Assembly: GCF_015265475.1 (NCBI RefSeq)
Contig: NZ_CP054493.1
Location: 2,232,001 to 2,296,000 of the forward strand
Reading direction: 5' to 3'
Length of the DNA stretch: 64,000 bases
DNA from: Candidatus Sulfurimonas marisnigri
Lineage (GTDB): Bacteria > Campylobacterota > Campylobacteria > Campylobacterales > Sulfurimonadaceae
Of the stretch, positions 16,992 through 26,611 are shown one piece after another. The position numbers were made by a program, and so were the translations under genes. The notes under the pieces were generated by a model. The model saw only the letters and a program-made list of their open reading frames with translations, searched no databases and was not told where the DNA came from. Position 1 is the stretch's first letter, and every line of letters starts with the position of its first letter.

Positions 16992-19061
16992 TTAGCAGTT
17001 AATCACTTCAACTTTTATAGATTTAAAAGCAGCAGTTAAAATAACCTCATCACACTTATCTCCAAACAGATTATTTATCTTGGAATCTGCATGGTGAAAA
17101 GTTGAAAAAAGAGTTTTTGGCTCTACTTTGTTTGTTAGCTTAACAAGAAGTGGTGAAGTTTGACCAAACTCTGTTTTTAAAATTACTCTTTCGCTTGTAA
17201 AATCTGCCACGTCATCTTCATTTACTAAAAGAACATCTTCACTATAACGCTTCATTAAACTTGGTGTCTGTTTGGTTTGCGCGGCATTATTATATTGAGC
17301 GATTGTTCTCCCCGTTGTTAAATGATAACCGGTTAATTTTTTAGCCAATATCTCTTCTATCATCCCGCGAAGCTTATATTGATGATAATGAAATTCACCA
17401 AGTCCATCGTCAGTTCTAAAGTCTAGTTGATGAAGTATCGGTGTGTCTTCCGTATGGACAGGCCACTGCAGTCCACGCTTACGGTGACGCTCAAGCCTGC
17501 TATATGAAGCTCCACTAAAACGACGATATGCAACCTCTCTTACTTCATCCCAAATCTCATTTGAGTTTTTATAAGCATAATCTCCCCCCATTTTATTATC
17601 AAGAAGTTTTATTACTTCCCAATCATCAGGCAGGTCTGATTTTACAAGCGGTTGAGAAAGATGCAGACGACGCATTGCGTTTACATAAACACCTGTTTTT
17701 TCATAGGCAGATTTTACACCTATTACTATATCTGCTCTTGATGTTATATCTGTCATAAAGAGTTCTTGAACCATAACAAACTCTAAGTTATCCATAGCTC
17801 TATTTAGTTTATTTAAATTTGGGTGTATATGAGTTAAATCTTCACCCATGTTTAAAACAGCTTTTAGGCGCCCTTCTAACATCTCATCAACTAACTGAGG
17901 TGTCATAAGACCAACTTCTTTTGGCTCTTGGTAATCAGGATCATAATTTGGAAGCATTCCCATATCACAAGCACCTTGCACATTGTTTTGACCACGAAGA
18001 GGCATAAGTCCAGCTCCGCTTTTTCCTACATTTCCTGTCATAAGAGCAAGATGTACAATAGCCATTACTGCGTAAGAACCATCTAGATGTTCAGTAACTC
18101 CTAGTCCCCAAAATATCATAGATTGTTTTAGTGCGTATTCACGAGCCACTTTTGGAATCATTTTGCTTAGATACTCATAGCCCTCAATATTTTCAAAATA
18201 CTTAGGATTAGCATATGGGTCATTTAAAATCTTCTCTTTAAACTCTGCAAAACCTTTAGTTCTGTCAGCAATAAAACTCTCAGCATAAAGCTCTTCATCC
18301 ATAATCACATAAGCTATCATATTTAAAACAAGTAGATTCGCTTCATGCGGGATGATTGCTTTATATTTTGAGAATCTATGAAGCTTTATCTCTCTTACGT
18401 CAAATACTGCTAGGTTATCATGCTTTTGTGCCACTTCTACAATACGGTTTGAGATAATTGGGTGAGCTTCTGTTGTGTTTGAGCCAATTACTATCATAAA
18501 TTCGGCATTGTATATATCATTATACGGGTTTGTTGCCGCACCTTCACCAATAGTTTTCTTCATACCAGTAAGACTTGGAGCGTGACAAACTCGTGCACAA
18601 TTATCTACATGTGGTGAGTTTATTGTGTGGCGAGTAAACTTTTGAAAAAGGTATACACTTTCACATGAAGTTCTAGCACCACCTATTGAGGCAATACTTC
18701 TGTCACCATAGTTCTTTCTAATCTCTTGAAGTTTCATAGAGGCTGCAGTTGTAGCAGAGTCTAGATCTGTTTCATACCAAGTCTCATCAAAATCAACCAA
18801 TGACGAGGAGATAGCCTCTTTTATTGCTGGGTTTTTATCAAGAAAAGTTTTCCTGACTCTTGGTATTTTCAGCCTCTCTTGTGAATCAACAAAATCAAAG
18901 CCATATTTACCCTTTATACAAAGTTTTCCTTGTGAAACGACTCCATCTGGGTGTGCAAAAATCTTTTGAATTTTATTAGTATCAGTATTAACGTTAGCTG
19001 CAATATCACAGCCAACACCACAATAAGTACAAACACTATCTATAGTTTCAACATTTTCCAT
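16992..19061 (-). CDS. formate dehydrogenase-like molybdopterin oxidoreductase
   Basis: A 689-residue Mo/W-bisPGD enzyme of the FdhF type. The N-terminal 4Fe-4S domain uses C11, C14, C18 (CTYCGVGC) and C48 (GKLCIKG). The active-site region reads NCARVCHAPS, placing cysteine 159 where E. coli FdhF has selenocysteine, with the conserved histidine after it. RGQNNVQGACDMG (near 350) and the C-terminal molydopterin domain are present. There is no Tat signal, so the enzyme is cytosolic. No FdhB/C-like partner, NADH-linked subunit or hydrogenase gene is adjacent, which is unusual. Formate/CO2 conversion is the best guess; an assimilatory nitrate reductase is less likely because of the ARVCH motif. 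Confidence 0.8.
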   Translation of the reverse strand: MENVETIDSVCTYCGVGCDIAANVNTDTNKIQKIFAHPDGVVSQGKLCIKGKYGFDFVDSQERLKIPRVRKTFLDKNPAIKEAISSSLVDFDETWYETDLDSATTAASMKLQEIRKNYGDRSIASIGGARTSCESVYLFQKFTRHTINSPHVDNCARVCHAPSLTGMKKTIGEGAATNPYNDIYNAEFMIVIGSNTTEAHPIISNRIVEVAQKHDNLAVFDVREIKLHRFSKYKAIIPHEANLLVLNMIAYVIMDEELYAESFIADRTKGFAEFKEKILNDPYANPKYFENIEGYEYLSKMIPKVAREYALKQSMIFWGLGVTEHLDGSYAVMAIVHLALMTGNVGKSGAGLMPLRGQNNVQGACDMGMLPNYDPDYQEPKEVGLMTPQLVDEMLEGRLKAVLNMGEDLTHIHPNLNKLNRAMDNLEFVMVQELFMTDITSRADIVIGVKSAYEKTGVYVNAMRRLHLSQPLVKSDLPDDWEVIKLLDNKMGGDYAYKNSNEIWDEVREVAYRRFSGASYSRLERHRKRGLQWPVHTEDTPILHQLDFRTDDGLGEFHYHQYKLRGMIEEILAKKLTGYHLTTGRTIAQYNNAAQTKQTPSLMKRYSEDVLLVNEDDVADFTSERVILKTEFGQTSPLLVKLTNKVEPKTLFSTFHHADSKINNLFGDKCDEVILTAAFKSIKVEVINC

Positions 19062-19076
19062 AAAAACTTCCCAAAT

Positions 19077-19808
19077 TCAATTGATGAAGTTTACAATCTT
19101 ATCTCTTAAAAACTGCGGAAATAAGTTTAAAAGTTTAATAATTAAATAAAATCTAAAAGGGAAAGGATAAAATCTTTTACTCTTTTGGATAGCTTTATAA
19201 ATTTTCATAGCACCATCTTTGGTACTAAGTAAAAATGGCATCTTAAACTTATTTTTGTCAGTAAGTTCACTTTTTATAAAGCCAGGTAATATATTTATAA
19301 CTTCTATACCATCTTTTTTATACTTGTATCTAATAGATTCAGCGTAAGCATTGAGTGCTCTTTTTGAGGAACTATAAGCTTTTGAACTTGGCATTGCAAT
19401 TAGTGAAGATAATGATGAAATGAAAACTATTTTACCGCTTTTTTGTGCTTTAAACAGAGGAAGCAAGATTTCTAAAATTGCATGATTAGCAAATAAGTTA
19501 ACATCGAAAAGTTTTTTAAAATCTTTAAATGGTGTTATCTCCATGGAGTGTCCTATTGATATTCCGGCATTTAAAATGACCATATCAATAGCGCCGATTA
19601 GTTTTATTTTTTCTTGAAGTTTTTCAAAGTCCGATAGGTCTGCTACAACTACATGTATATTTTTTACATGTGGGGCGAATTCTTGCTGTAGCTTTGTTAA
19701 ACGAGTTTCTCTTCTTGCCAATAAAATAAGCTCATTATCTTTAGTAGCATAGAGTCTTGCTAACGCTTCACCTATCCCGCTGCTTGCTCCTGTTATTAAG
19801 ATTTTCAA
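19077..19808 (-). CDS. short-chain dehydrogenase/reductase
   Basis: A 243-residue classical SDR: nucleotide motif TGASSGIG (6-13), NAGIS (about 84-88), catalytic serine in FISSLSS, and YSSSKRALN with the Tyr-X3-Lys pair. The C-terminus (PFPFRFYLIIKLLNLFPQFL) is hydrophobic, as in SDRs that act on lipids or membrane-bound substrates. It lies between hom (10-base gap) and the formate dehydrogenase-like gene (15-base gap). The substrate is unknown. Confidence 0.85.
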   Translation of the reverse strand: MKILITGASSGIGEALARLYATKDNELILLARRETRLTKLQQEFAPHVKNIHVVVADLSDFEKLQEKIKLIGAIDMVILNAGISIGHSMEITPFKDFKKLFDVNLFANHAILEILLPLFKAQKSGKIVFISSLSSLIAMPSSKAYSSSKRALNAYAESIRYKYKKDGIEVINILPGFIKSELTDKNKFKMPFLLSTKDGAMKIYKAIQKSKRFYPFPFRFYLIIKLLNLFPQFLRDKIVNFIN

Positions 19809-19818
19809 AGGTAAAAAC

Positions 19819-21081
19819 CTACACTATCCTAATCATAACTGGAGTTGAGTTTACAAAATCAAGTGCTTCTATCTCTTTAATCATAGCTTGAATATCTCTT
19901 TCATATGCTACATGTGTTGAAATCAGTAAATTTGCAGAATCTTGTGATGCTGGACGTTGAAGCATAGTCTCAACTGAGATATTGTTGTCTTCAAAAATTT
20001 TTGTTATTTTTGCTAATACACCTTTTTTGTCAGAAACATTAATACGAAGATAGTATTTTGATTCAATATTTTGTGTAGCTTTAAGAGTAAGCTTACTTCC
20101 TTCCATTGGTCTGTCAAATCCAAGCATTGGAGTAGACTTTCCGCTTCTGGCAATATCTATGATATTTGCAACAACAGCAGAAGCTGTAGCATCTCCACCA
20201 GCACCAGGACCATAGTAAAGTGTCTCACCAACTTTATCTCCAACTACAGAGATTCCATTCATAACACCATCAATTTTTGCTATCATCTCTTCTTGTTTGA
20301 TAAGACAAGCATGAACACGAAGTTCAACTTCATTTCCATCTTTTTTAGCAATACCAAGAAGTTTTATGGCATATCCGAATTCTTTGGCAAAAGATATATC
20401 TTCTTGAGTTACATTTTGTATACCCTCAATCAAGATATCTTCAGGCTTAGCATCTATACCATAAGCAATACTTGCTAAAATAAGTAGCTTATGAGCAGCA
20501 TCAAATCCACCTACATCAAATGTTGGGTCTGCTTCTGCGTAACCTAATTCTTGGGACTCTTTTAAAATGTCATCATACGCTACACCATCATTAGTCATCT
20601 TTGTCATCATATAGTTACATGTACCGTTCATAATTCCCATAATTGATTCAATGTGGTTTGCTGAAAGTCCGTCACGAAGAGCGTTAATAATTGGAATACC
20701 ACCTGCAACACTAGCTTCATACTCAAATGCTATATCTTTAGCCAAGCTTTGAAGCTCATAACGATGATATGCCAAAAGCGCTTTGTTTGCAGTAACAACC
20801 GCTTTACCACTTTTAAGTGCTTTTTTTACAACCTCAAATGCTTCTTCAACTCCGCCCATAAGCTCAACAACAATATCTATTTCACTGTCATCAAGTATGT
20901 CATCAACATTGTTAGTTAAAGTTATATCTAAACCTCTATCTTTATTTAGATTTTTAACTACTCCACTTTTAACTACTATATCCACACCAGCACGAGCAGA
21001 AATAACATCAGCATTATCTTTTAAAATTTGAGCTACACTTGTTCCAACGGTTCCAACACCAATTATTCCTACTTTTATCAT
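19819..21081 (-). CDS. hom: homoserine dehydrogenase
   Basis: A 420-residue monofunctional homoserine dehydrogenase, which reduces aspartate semialdehyde to homoserine for threonine and methionine synthesis. It has the Rossmann motif GIIGVGTVGTSV at the start, the catalytic core NYMMTKM...ELGYAEADPTFDVGG (about 155-195), YYGPGAGGDATASAVV near 290, and a C-terminal ACT domain (about 345-418) for feedback control by threonine. It starts 1 base after the stop of the aminotransferase gene, so the two are coupled. Confidence 0.95.
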   Translation of the reverse strand: MIKVGIIGVGTVGTSVAQILKDNADVISARAGVDIVVKSGVVKNLNKDRGLDITLTNNVDDILDDSEIDIVVELMGGVEEAFEVVKKALKSGKAVVTANKALLAYHRYELQSLAKDIAFEYEASVAGGIPIINALRDGLSANHIESIMGIMNGTCNYMMTKMTNDGVAYDDILKESQELGYAEADPTFDVGGFDAAHKLLILASIAYGIDAKPEDILIEGIQNVTQEDISFAKEFGYAIKLLGIAKKDGNEVELRVHACLIKQEEMIAKIDGVMNGISVVGDKVGETLYYGPGAGGDATASAVVANIIDIARSGKSTPMLGFDRPMEGSKLTLKATQNIESKYYLRINVSDKKGVLAKITKIFEDNNISVETMLQRPASQDSANLLISTHVAYERDIQAMIKEIEALDFVNSTPVMIRIV

Positions 21082-21082
21082 A

Positions 21083-22306
21083 CTACTTCTCTTCCTCTTG
21101 AAACTGTTTTAAAAACTCTTTAATATTTCTAGCTGCCTGACGTATACGATTGTCATTTTCTATAAGAGCTATACGAACATAGTTCTCACCATAAGCACCA
21201 AAACCAATACCTGGAGCTACTGCAACACCAGCTTCTACTAAAAGTCTTTTTGAGAATTCTAAAGAGCCTAAATGTTCAACACACTCTGGAAGCTTAGCCC
21301 AAACGAACATACTAGCTTCGTTTTTATTAATTTTCCAACCAGCTCTCTCAAATGCTTCAAGTAAAACGCCTTGTCTATGGTCATACTTATCTGTAATGTC
21401 TTTCACGCACTGCTGATCTCCATTTAGTGCGACTGTAGCTGCAACCTGAATAGGAGTAAACATTCCATAATCTAGCCAAGATTTTATCTTTTGAAGTGCG
21501 CCGATTAACTTTTTGTTTCCAACAAAGAAGCCAACACGCCATCCAGCCATATTGTAACTTTTAGAAAGAGTAAAACTCTCAACTGCAACATCTTTTGCTC
21601 CTGGAACGCTCATAATAGAAGGAGTAACATAACCATCAAAAGTTATATCTCCATATGCTATATCAGAGATAACATAAAACCTTTTCTCTTTAGCCATTGC
21701 AACTAATCTTACATAGAACTCTTGCGTTACTGTTACAGTTGTTGGGTTATGAGGAAAGTTTACCAACACATACTTTGGTTTTGGAGAAGTCTCTTTAAAA
21801 ACTCTATCCAAATCAATAAAAAATTTATCTTCATCAAGTCTGTAGTGTTCATCAAACTCTATTCCAAACTTAACAACATTTCCTCCTGCTAAGATAAAAG
21901 AGTACTCATGGATAGGGTATGTAGGATCAGGTACAACAGCCGTATCACCTGGATTTGTAACTGCATAAGTCAAGTGAGCATAGCCCTCTTTTGAACCCAT
22001 AGTAGCAACGCACTCTGTCATTGGGTCTAAGTCACAATCATATCTTCTTTTATACCAATCAGAGATTGCCATTAGAAGCTTAGGAATACCTTTTGATGTT
22101 GAATAACCATGAGTTTTTGTTTTCTGGGCAGATTCTATAAGTTTTTCTCGTATGTGCTCAGGAGTGTCCCCATCCGGATTACCCATAGAAAAATCTATAA
22201 CATCAGCACCCGCTCTACGCTCAGCCATTTTAAGCTCATTTACCTCAGCGAAAACATACTTTGGTAATCTTTTCATCTTGTCAAACTGTATTTCATCAAA
22301 CATCAA
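21083..22306 (-). CDS. class I aminotransferase, AlaC-like
   Basis: A 407-residue PLP-dependent fold-type I aminotransferase. Visible landmarks are FSMGNPDGDTP near 40, GSKEGYAH near 110, NFPHNPTT near 190, and the PLP-lysine motif SFTLSKSYNMAGWRVGF (about 243-259). The pattern resembles alanine/glutamate-pyruvate aminotransferases (E. coli AlaC) and LL-diaminopimelate aminotransferases; the first fits better. It is coupled to hom. Either of the two adjacent ATGs could be the start. Confidence 0.85.
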   Translation of the reverse strand: MMFDEIQFDKMKRLPKYVFAEVNELKMAERRAGADVIDFSMGNPDGDTPEHIREKLIESAQKTKTHGYSTSKGIPKLLMAISDWYKRRYDCDLDPMTECVATMGSKEGYAHLTYAVTNPGDTAVVPDPTYPIHEYSFILAGGNVVKFGIEFDEHYRLDEDKFFIDLDRVFKETSPKPKYVLVNFPHNPTTVTVTQEFYVRLVAMAKEKRFYVISDIAYGDITFDGYVTPSIMSVPGAKDVAVESFTLSKSYNMAGWRVGFFVGNKKLIGALQKIKSWLDYGMFTPIQVAATVALNGDQQCVKDITDKYDHRQGVLLEAFERAGWKINKNEASMFVWAKLPECVEHLGSLEFSKRLLVEAGVAVAPGIGFGAYGENYVRIALIENDNRIRQAARNIKEFLKQFQEEEK

Positions 22307-22373
22307 AATTTCCTGTAAAAATATTAATGGTATTTTAGCTAAAAATGTTTATAAAAGGATAATAAACTTTATT

Positions 22374-23255
22374 TTACTGCTTAGGAAATGCTTCTCTTAC
22401 GCCAATTGATGTTAACATCAAAGCATCTTTTATATTTTTCAGAGTATATATATCAGAAATCTTTATATAATATGTGTTTTCTTTCATATCTAAAGTTATT
22501 CTTCTTCTCTTTACGTCTTTTTTTAGAACCCTTAATAAGTTTAATGATTTATCATAATAAGCAATATATGGGTACCAGCTATTTCTATGTGAGCTGGAAA
22601 TTCTTAATTTTTTAATTTTTGAGACATCTAGCCAATATGAGTAAAGAGACCTCTTTAGTTCCAACTCCTCTCCATCTTCAAGAACTTTTGTGTCAAGCTT
22701 AGCTTTTTGCATATTAACAACATAGGTCCAATCTGTTTCAGATTCTCTTATAATATCTACAATTTCACAACCACTTTTACTTAACTCTTGCGATAAAATA
22801 AGAGGATCTGCTGCATATTCGGAAGTCAAACTTATCTGCCAAGTAAACTCAGATGCTTTTAAATTTGACTCTTTTGTTACATATCTGTAATAGCCTATAT
22901 TTTGAAGTGAATCACTCATAATTTTAACAAAAAATAGAGGTGGGCCATCTGTTTTAAAACTAATGTTTATTTCACATGGCTCCTTAAAAAATAGATTTAA
23001 AATACCATTTTCTTTAAGAGTTTGTATAACTTTAACAGAATCAACTCTGCCATCATTTATGTAGTAATCTTCTTTTGGAGAAAAAATAATATCTATATAT
23101 GCTCTATCTTTTTTAAATGCTGCTTCTCCAATAAAAGATTTAATTTTTGCTGTTAAAAGATTTTCTGATTTTGATATATGTGTCTCTTTGTTTTTGATCT
23201 CAGCAGCTGCAGAAAAAGAGAAAAATAGCGCAATTACTAAAAATATTTTTACCAT
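22374..23255 (-). CDS. hypothetical periplasmic protein
   Basis: A 293-residue protein with signal peptide MVKIFLVIALFFSFSAAA and two cysteines (about 99 and 168) but no recognised domain. It is rich in charged residues and strands. A gene for a periplasmic protein at the same place (between the aminotransferase and a membrane protein before trmH) is, as I recall, conserved in Campylobacter. It overlaps the upstream HTH-membrane protein gene by 7 bases, so the two probably work together in the envelope, but no function can be named. Confidence 0.7.
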   Translation of the reverse strand: MVKIFLVIALFFSFSAAAEIKNKETHISKSENLLTAKIKSFIGEAAFKKDRAYIDIIFSPKEDYYINDGRVDSVKVIQTLKENGILNLFFKEPCEINISFKTDGPPLFFVKIMSDSLQNIGYYRYVTKESNLKASEFTWQISLTSEYAADPLILSQELSKSGCEIVDIIRESETDWTYVVNMQKAKLDTKVLEDGEELELKRSLYSYWLDVSKIKKLRISSSHRNSWYPYIAYYDKSLNLLRVLKKDVKRRRITLDMKENTYYIKISDIYTLKNIKDALMLTSIGVREAFPKQ

Positions 23256-24037
23256 ATATTTCCTCTATTTAAACTCCTAAACTCTTCAAAATTTAACTTT
23301 TTTAGCTCTGCATCTTTATATAAAAATCTTACTGTTTTAGGATCTTTATACTCTGTAACAACTCCATTGATTTCAATATTTATATGTCCATGCCCAAATG
23401 CTAAAAGCCACTCTTTGCTTGGATCCAAGCTGAATTCATCGGAAAAAATTGTTTGATTTTTTTTATGTGTACTTAAGTCGATGTAGCCTAACCATACTTT
23501 AGCTCTTGGAATAATTTTAAAAGAGATTGCTTCATTTTTAGAATCATCTATTATAGTTACTTCCTTTGTTGATTCTACTTTCTCAATTGTCGAACTGTTT
23601 TCATCTTTTATATCTAACGTAATATTACTTTTAGCACTATTTATTACACTGTTGTCAACTTTAGTATTTTTTGACTCTTTACTGTTTATTGATTTTATAT
23701 TTAAAAGAGCGAATGCAACAAAAATTGCTATTGCAACCCCTATATATATTGGAGCTAAATTTCTTTTTTTATTAGAAGGCAGAAAAACTTTAGTACGGTT
23801 TTCTTCGTTAACTTGGGGAGTAATAATATTAAAATATTCTTCTGCTCTGCTTTTAAGTTCACTTAAGTCAACAGAATACTCACGCTCAAAGATGGATATA
23901 AAGCCAAATAGCTGTACTCTAGTCATACCTTCAAAGCTTTCATGTAAAATAGCTTGGACATATTCTCTTGAAATATGGGTGGCCTCATGTATTTTTTGAG
24001 CACCAACTTCTTTTAATACTTCACACCCTTTTTTCAT
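23249..24037 (-). CDS. RodZ-like HTH protein with one membrane anchor
   Basis: A 262-residue protein. The N-terminus (1-70) resembles a HTH domain of the RodZ type (VGAQKIHEATHISREYVQAI...). A basic stretch and one transmembrane helix (about 93-112, PIYIGVAIAIFVAFALL) follow, then a low-complexity linker and a periplasmic strand-rich domain (about 170-255). This cytoplasmic HTH / single TM / periplasmic layout is that of RodZ, which links MreB to the wall machinery, but the sequence is not clearly RodZ. It overlaps trmH by 4 bases and the periplasmic gene downstream by 7. Confidence 0.65.
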   Translation of the reverse strand: MKKGCEVLKEVGAQKIHEATHISREYVQAILHESFEGMTRVQLFGFISIFEREYSVDLSELKSRAEEYFNIITPQVNEENRTKVFLPSNKKRNLAPIYIGVAIAIFVAFALLNIKSINSKESKNTKVDNSVINSAKSNITLDIKDENSSTIEKVESTKEVTIIDDSKNEAISFKIIPRAKVWLGYIDLSTHKKNQTIFSDEFSLDPSKEWLLAFGHGHINIEINGVVTEYKDPKTVRFLYKDAELKKLNFEEFRSLNRGNIW

Positions 24038-24714
24038 ATTCGCATCCTATCCATTAAAATAGCTCCGGCAACACTAACATTTAAAGAATCAAACTCATGT
24101 GACATTTTTATACTTACTACTTCATCTAATTTAGAGACGACTCTATCAGTAAGTCCGTCACCCTCGCTTCCTAAGAATAGTGCTCTTTTTTGTTTTGGCT
24201 TTACATCTCTTATATCTAATCCACCCATATCAGCACCATAAGTAGTAAAACCAGATGTTTTAAGATCATTCATAACATCATGAACATTTGTCTCTATTGC
24301 AAAAGGCATGTCAAACAGAGCACCAGTGCTTGTTCTTAGTATTGCTTCAAATGGAAGTTTTTTAACCCCACATGCAATAATACTGTCAACACCCAGTGCA
24401 TAGGCACTTCTTACAATGGCACCTATGTTTCCTATATCTGTTAAGCCTGATAAGACAAGTACAAACTCGTGATTTAAAAATGTTTTATAATCTTTGAGTT
24501 CATATTCATCAACCTCAGCCAATATTCCTTGATGAGAAGCATTCTTACACATTTTACCTGCAGCATCTGCCGGTATTCTTTTTATCTCAAAACCCATTTT
24601 CATTAGTTTTGAGTACTCTTTTTTATCCATCTCTTTGGCAAGATATAAAATCTTGATTTTTTCAGGATGCTTACTTATAATATAATTGATTGGTTGTTTT
24701 GCATAAATTAACAT
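24034..24714 (-). CDS. TrmH/RlmB-family RNA 2'-O-ribose methyltransferase
   Basis: A 226-residue SPOUT-class methyltransferase. An N-terminal substrate-binding part (1-75) precedes the knotted SPOUT domain, with motif 1 NIGAIVRSAYALGVD (about 97-111), motif 2 FLGSEGDGL (about 175-183) and motif 3 IKMSHEFDSLNVSVAGAIL. The likely target is G2251 of 23S rRNA (RlmB) or a tRNA G18-like site. It starts the operon that continues to hom. Confidence 0.85.
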   Translation of the reverse strand: MLIYAKQPINYIISKHPEKIKILYLAKEMDKKEYSKLMKMGFEIKRIPADAAGKMCKNASHQGILAEVDEYELKDYKTFLNHEFVLVLSGLTDIGNIGAIVRSAYALGVDSIIACGVKKLPFEAILRTSTGALFDMPFAIETNVHDVMNDLKTSGFTTYGADMGGLDIRDVKPKQKRALFLGSEGDGLTDRVVSKLDEVVSIKMSHEFDSLNVSVAGAILMDRMRI

Positions 24715-24795
24715 GAGGACATTCTATCTAAAAAAAATTAAAAAAAAAGTTTTATATCGTTTTTTATTATAAAAGTTGATATTTGATAGGAAATA

Positions 24796-25611
24796 TTATA
24801 TTTCAAGCAGTCTTTGATAGCAAGCTTTAGTATTTTCGCCAGTTATTTTACAAATGAGTTTTGCCTGAGTTTTCTTAGGAATATCGAGCTCTAAAATATC
24901 ATTTTGACTTATTGCACTACTATTATGAATAGCACCTGCTTCAATCACAACAACCCATTCTCCACGAAAATTACTATTAAGCTTTAAAAGGCACTCATCA
25001 GCAGTTCCAAAATAGTAATTTTGAAACTTTTTTGTAAGCTCTTTTGCTAAAAATATTTTTCTCGAAGACTCTTCTATTGATAGCTCTTTTAAAAACTTCT
25101 CTAATCTATGCGGTGATTCATAAACAATTGTAGTAAATCCACTATTTAGCGCACCTTGAAGTGAAGCTGCTCTATCTTGACCTTTATGAGGTAAAAAGCC
25201 CCAAAACAACATCTTTGTTTCAATAAATCCACTCGCAACAAAGGCTGTAAGAAGTGCATTTGCACCAGGGAGAACATCATACTCTACTTCATTTTCTTGA
25301 CAATATTTTACCAAAGCTTGTCCAGGATCGCTGATTCCAGGCATTCCAGCATCACTTGCATATACAATATTTTCATTAAAAAAAGATGGTTCAAGTCCAT
25401 TTATAAAATCTTTTTCATTGTGTGAGTGAAGTGGTATAAATCTTTGATTCTCTTTAAAAGAAGTTTCGTATCGCTCTTTTAAAATGTGGATAAGTTTTTT
25501 TGTAACGCGAGTATCTTCGCAAAGGAGTATGTCTGCATCTCTTAAAGCTTCTATAGCTCTAAGAGAAATATCTCCTATATTTCCAATCGGAGTTGGAACA
25601 AGGGATAGCAT
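24796..25611 (-). CDS. rsmI: 16S rRNA 2'-O-ribose C1402 methyltransferase
   Basis: A 271-residue tetrapyrrole-methylase-fold enzyme that modifies C1402 of 16S rRNA. The family start LVPTPIGNIGDISLRAIEAL, CEDTRVTKKL, the glycine-rich SDAGMPGISDPG (about 91-102), LPGANALLTAFVASG and VVYESPHRL are all present. The protein has the usual length. It lies 9 bases downstream of rpmE and 81 bases before trmH. Confidence 0.95.
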   Translation of the reverse strand: MLSLVPTPIGNIGDISLRAIEALRDADILLCEDTRVTKKLIHILKERYETSFKENQRFIPLHSHNEKDFINGLEPSFFNENIVYASDAGMPGISDPGQALVKYCQENEVEYDVLPGANALLTAFVASGFIETKMLFWGFLPHKGQDRAASLQGALNSGFTTIVYESPHRLEKFLKELSIEESSRKIFLAKELTKKFQNYYFGTADECLLKLNSNFRGEWVVVIEAGAIHNSSAISQNDILELDIPKKTQAKLICKITGENTKACYQRLLEI

Positions 25612-25620
25612 TTGTTAAAT

Positions 25621-25821
25621 CTAGTCTTTAGCGTAACGCTTGTTGAATTTCTCAATTCTACCAGCTGTATCTACCATTCTCTCAGAACCTGTAAAGAATG
25701 GGTGACATTCATTACAAATATCGATTCTTAGTGTATCTTGAGCAGCTTTATTTTGAAAGCTGTTTCCACATGCACAAGTTACAGTACAAGCTACAAAGTT
25801 AGGGTGAAGATCTTTTTTCAT
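25621..25821 (-). CDS. rpmE: 50S ribosomal protein L31
   Basis: A 66-residue L31 of the zinc-binding (C+) type: C16 and C18 area (CTVTCACGN) and [10 protein letters not shown] provide the metal ligands. The N-terminus MKKDLHPNF and the tail [10 protein letters not shown] are typical. A clear AAAAGG ribosome site precedes it. The protein sits on the central protuberance of the large subunit. Confidence 0.97.
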   Translation of the reverse strand: MKKDLHPNFVACTVTCACGNSFQNKAAQDTLRIDICNECHPFFTGSERMVDTAGRIEKFNKRYAKD

Positions 25822-25871
25822 TTTTTTGCCTTTTGATACTCGTTTATGTGCGAATATCTATATATTTTTTT

Positions 25872-25895
25872 AATCCGTATGGGTGCGGATTTTTT
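25872..25895 (+). terminator. hairpin with U-tract on the plus strand
   Basis: AATCCG and CGGATT form a 6-bp stem with an 8-base loop, followed by TTTTT on the plus strand only. Both flanking genes (rpmE and rsmE) are on the minus strand, where the same hairpin has an A-tract and no U-tract. It may stop antisense transcription or act as a leader structure for rpmE. Confidence 0.45.
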
Positions 25896-25927
25896 CAATT
25901 GGAATTGTACCAAAAATTATCTTAAAC

Positions 25928-26611
25928 TTATAGTAGTATCTTGCTAGCCACTGCCATAACAGCACTTTCAGAGCGCAACACCATTGAAGTGGAGAGTCTA
26001 AAGTTCTCTTGTTTACTTAGAAACTCTTTTTCATCCTGCGAAAAACCACCTTCGCAACCAATCAAAACAGTTTCAAACTCAGCACCGCCATTTAAAGTAT
26101 TATCACAAAAGTCAAAAACCTTCGTTTTCGGGAATTCATCTATAAAATCTTTTATATTTTTATATGTATCAAACTCTAGATAGGAGCTTCTTCCGCTTTG
26201 CTGCATTGACGCTTCTATAATCCTCTCAAACCTTTTAAAATCTAGCTTGAAATTTTTTTGACTTCTAGAGCACGATATAAAAGAGATTTTTTCCACACCT
26301 ATCTCACATAACGAGGGGAGAACTTTCTCTATTGAATTTGAATCAATAATGCACCATGCAACATGTAAAAAATTTTTACTTTTAATCTCTTTTATTTCAG
26401 AGGAGATAAGAGAAAGTTCTAATACTTTTGGTTCTACATGTACAACTCTGTATGTATGTAGATTTTTCATATCTGTTCTTGAGCGAAAACTAAGTTCATC
26501 CCCTTCACAGTGACGTCTTACTTTAACTAAATATTTGTAAAGTTCCCCTTTTACATGTAAAGACTCTTTACCTGCATCATCGTTAAAGGTATAGGTCAAA
26601 TCCACATCCAA
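25928..26611 (-). CDS. rsmE: 16S rRNA m3U1498 methyltransferase
   Basis: A 227-residue RsmE-type SPOUT methyltransferase. The N-terminal PUA-like part carries HVKGELYKYLVKVRRHCEG, and the C-terminal knot has IGCEGGFSQDEKEFL (about 182-196) and the final LRSESAVMAVASKIL. SISSCSRSQKNFKLDFKRFE-like residues near 113-130 fit the cofactor region. It methylates U1498 in the decoding centre. The upstream membrane-protein gene overlaps its start by 16 bases. Confidence 0.9.
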   Translation of the reverse strand: MDVDLTYTFNDDAGKESLHVKGELYKYLVKVRRHCEGDELSFRSRTDMKNLHTYRVVHVEPKVLELSLISSEIKEIKSKNFLHVAWCIIDSNSIEKVLPSLCEIGVEKISFISCSRSQKNFKLDFKRFERIIEASMQQSGRSSYLEFDTYKNIKDFIDEFPKTKVFDFCDNTLNGGAEFETVLIGCEGGFSQDEKEFLSKQENFRLSTSMVLRSESAVMAVASKILL

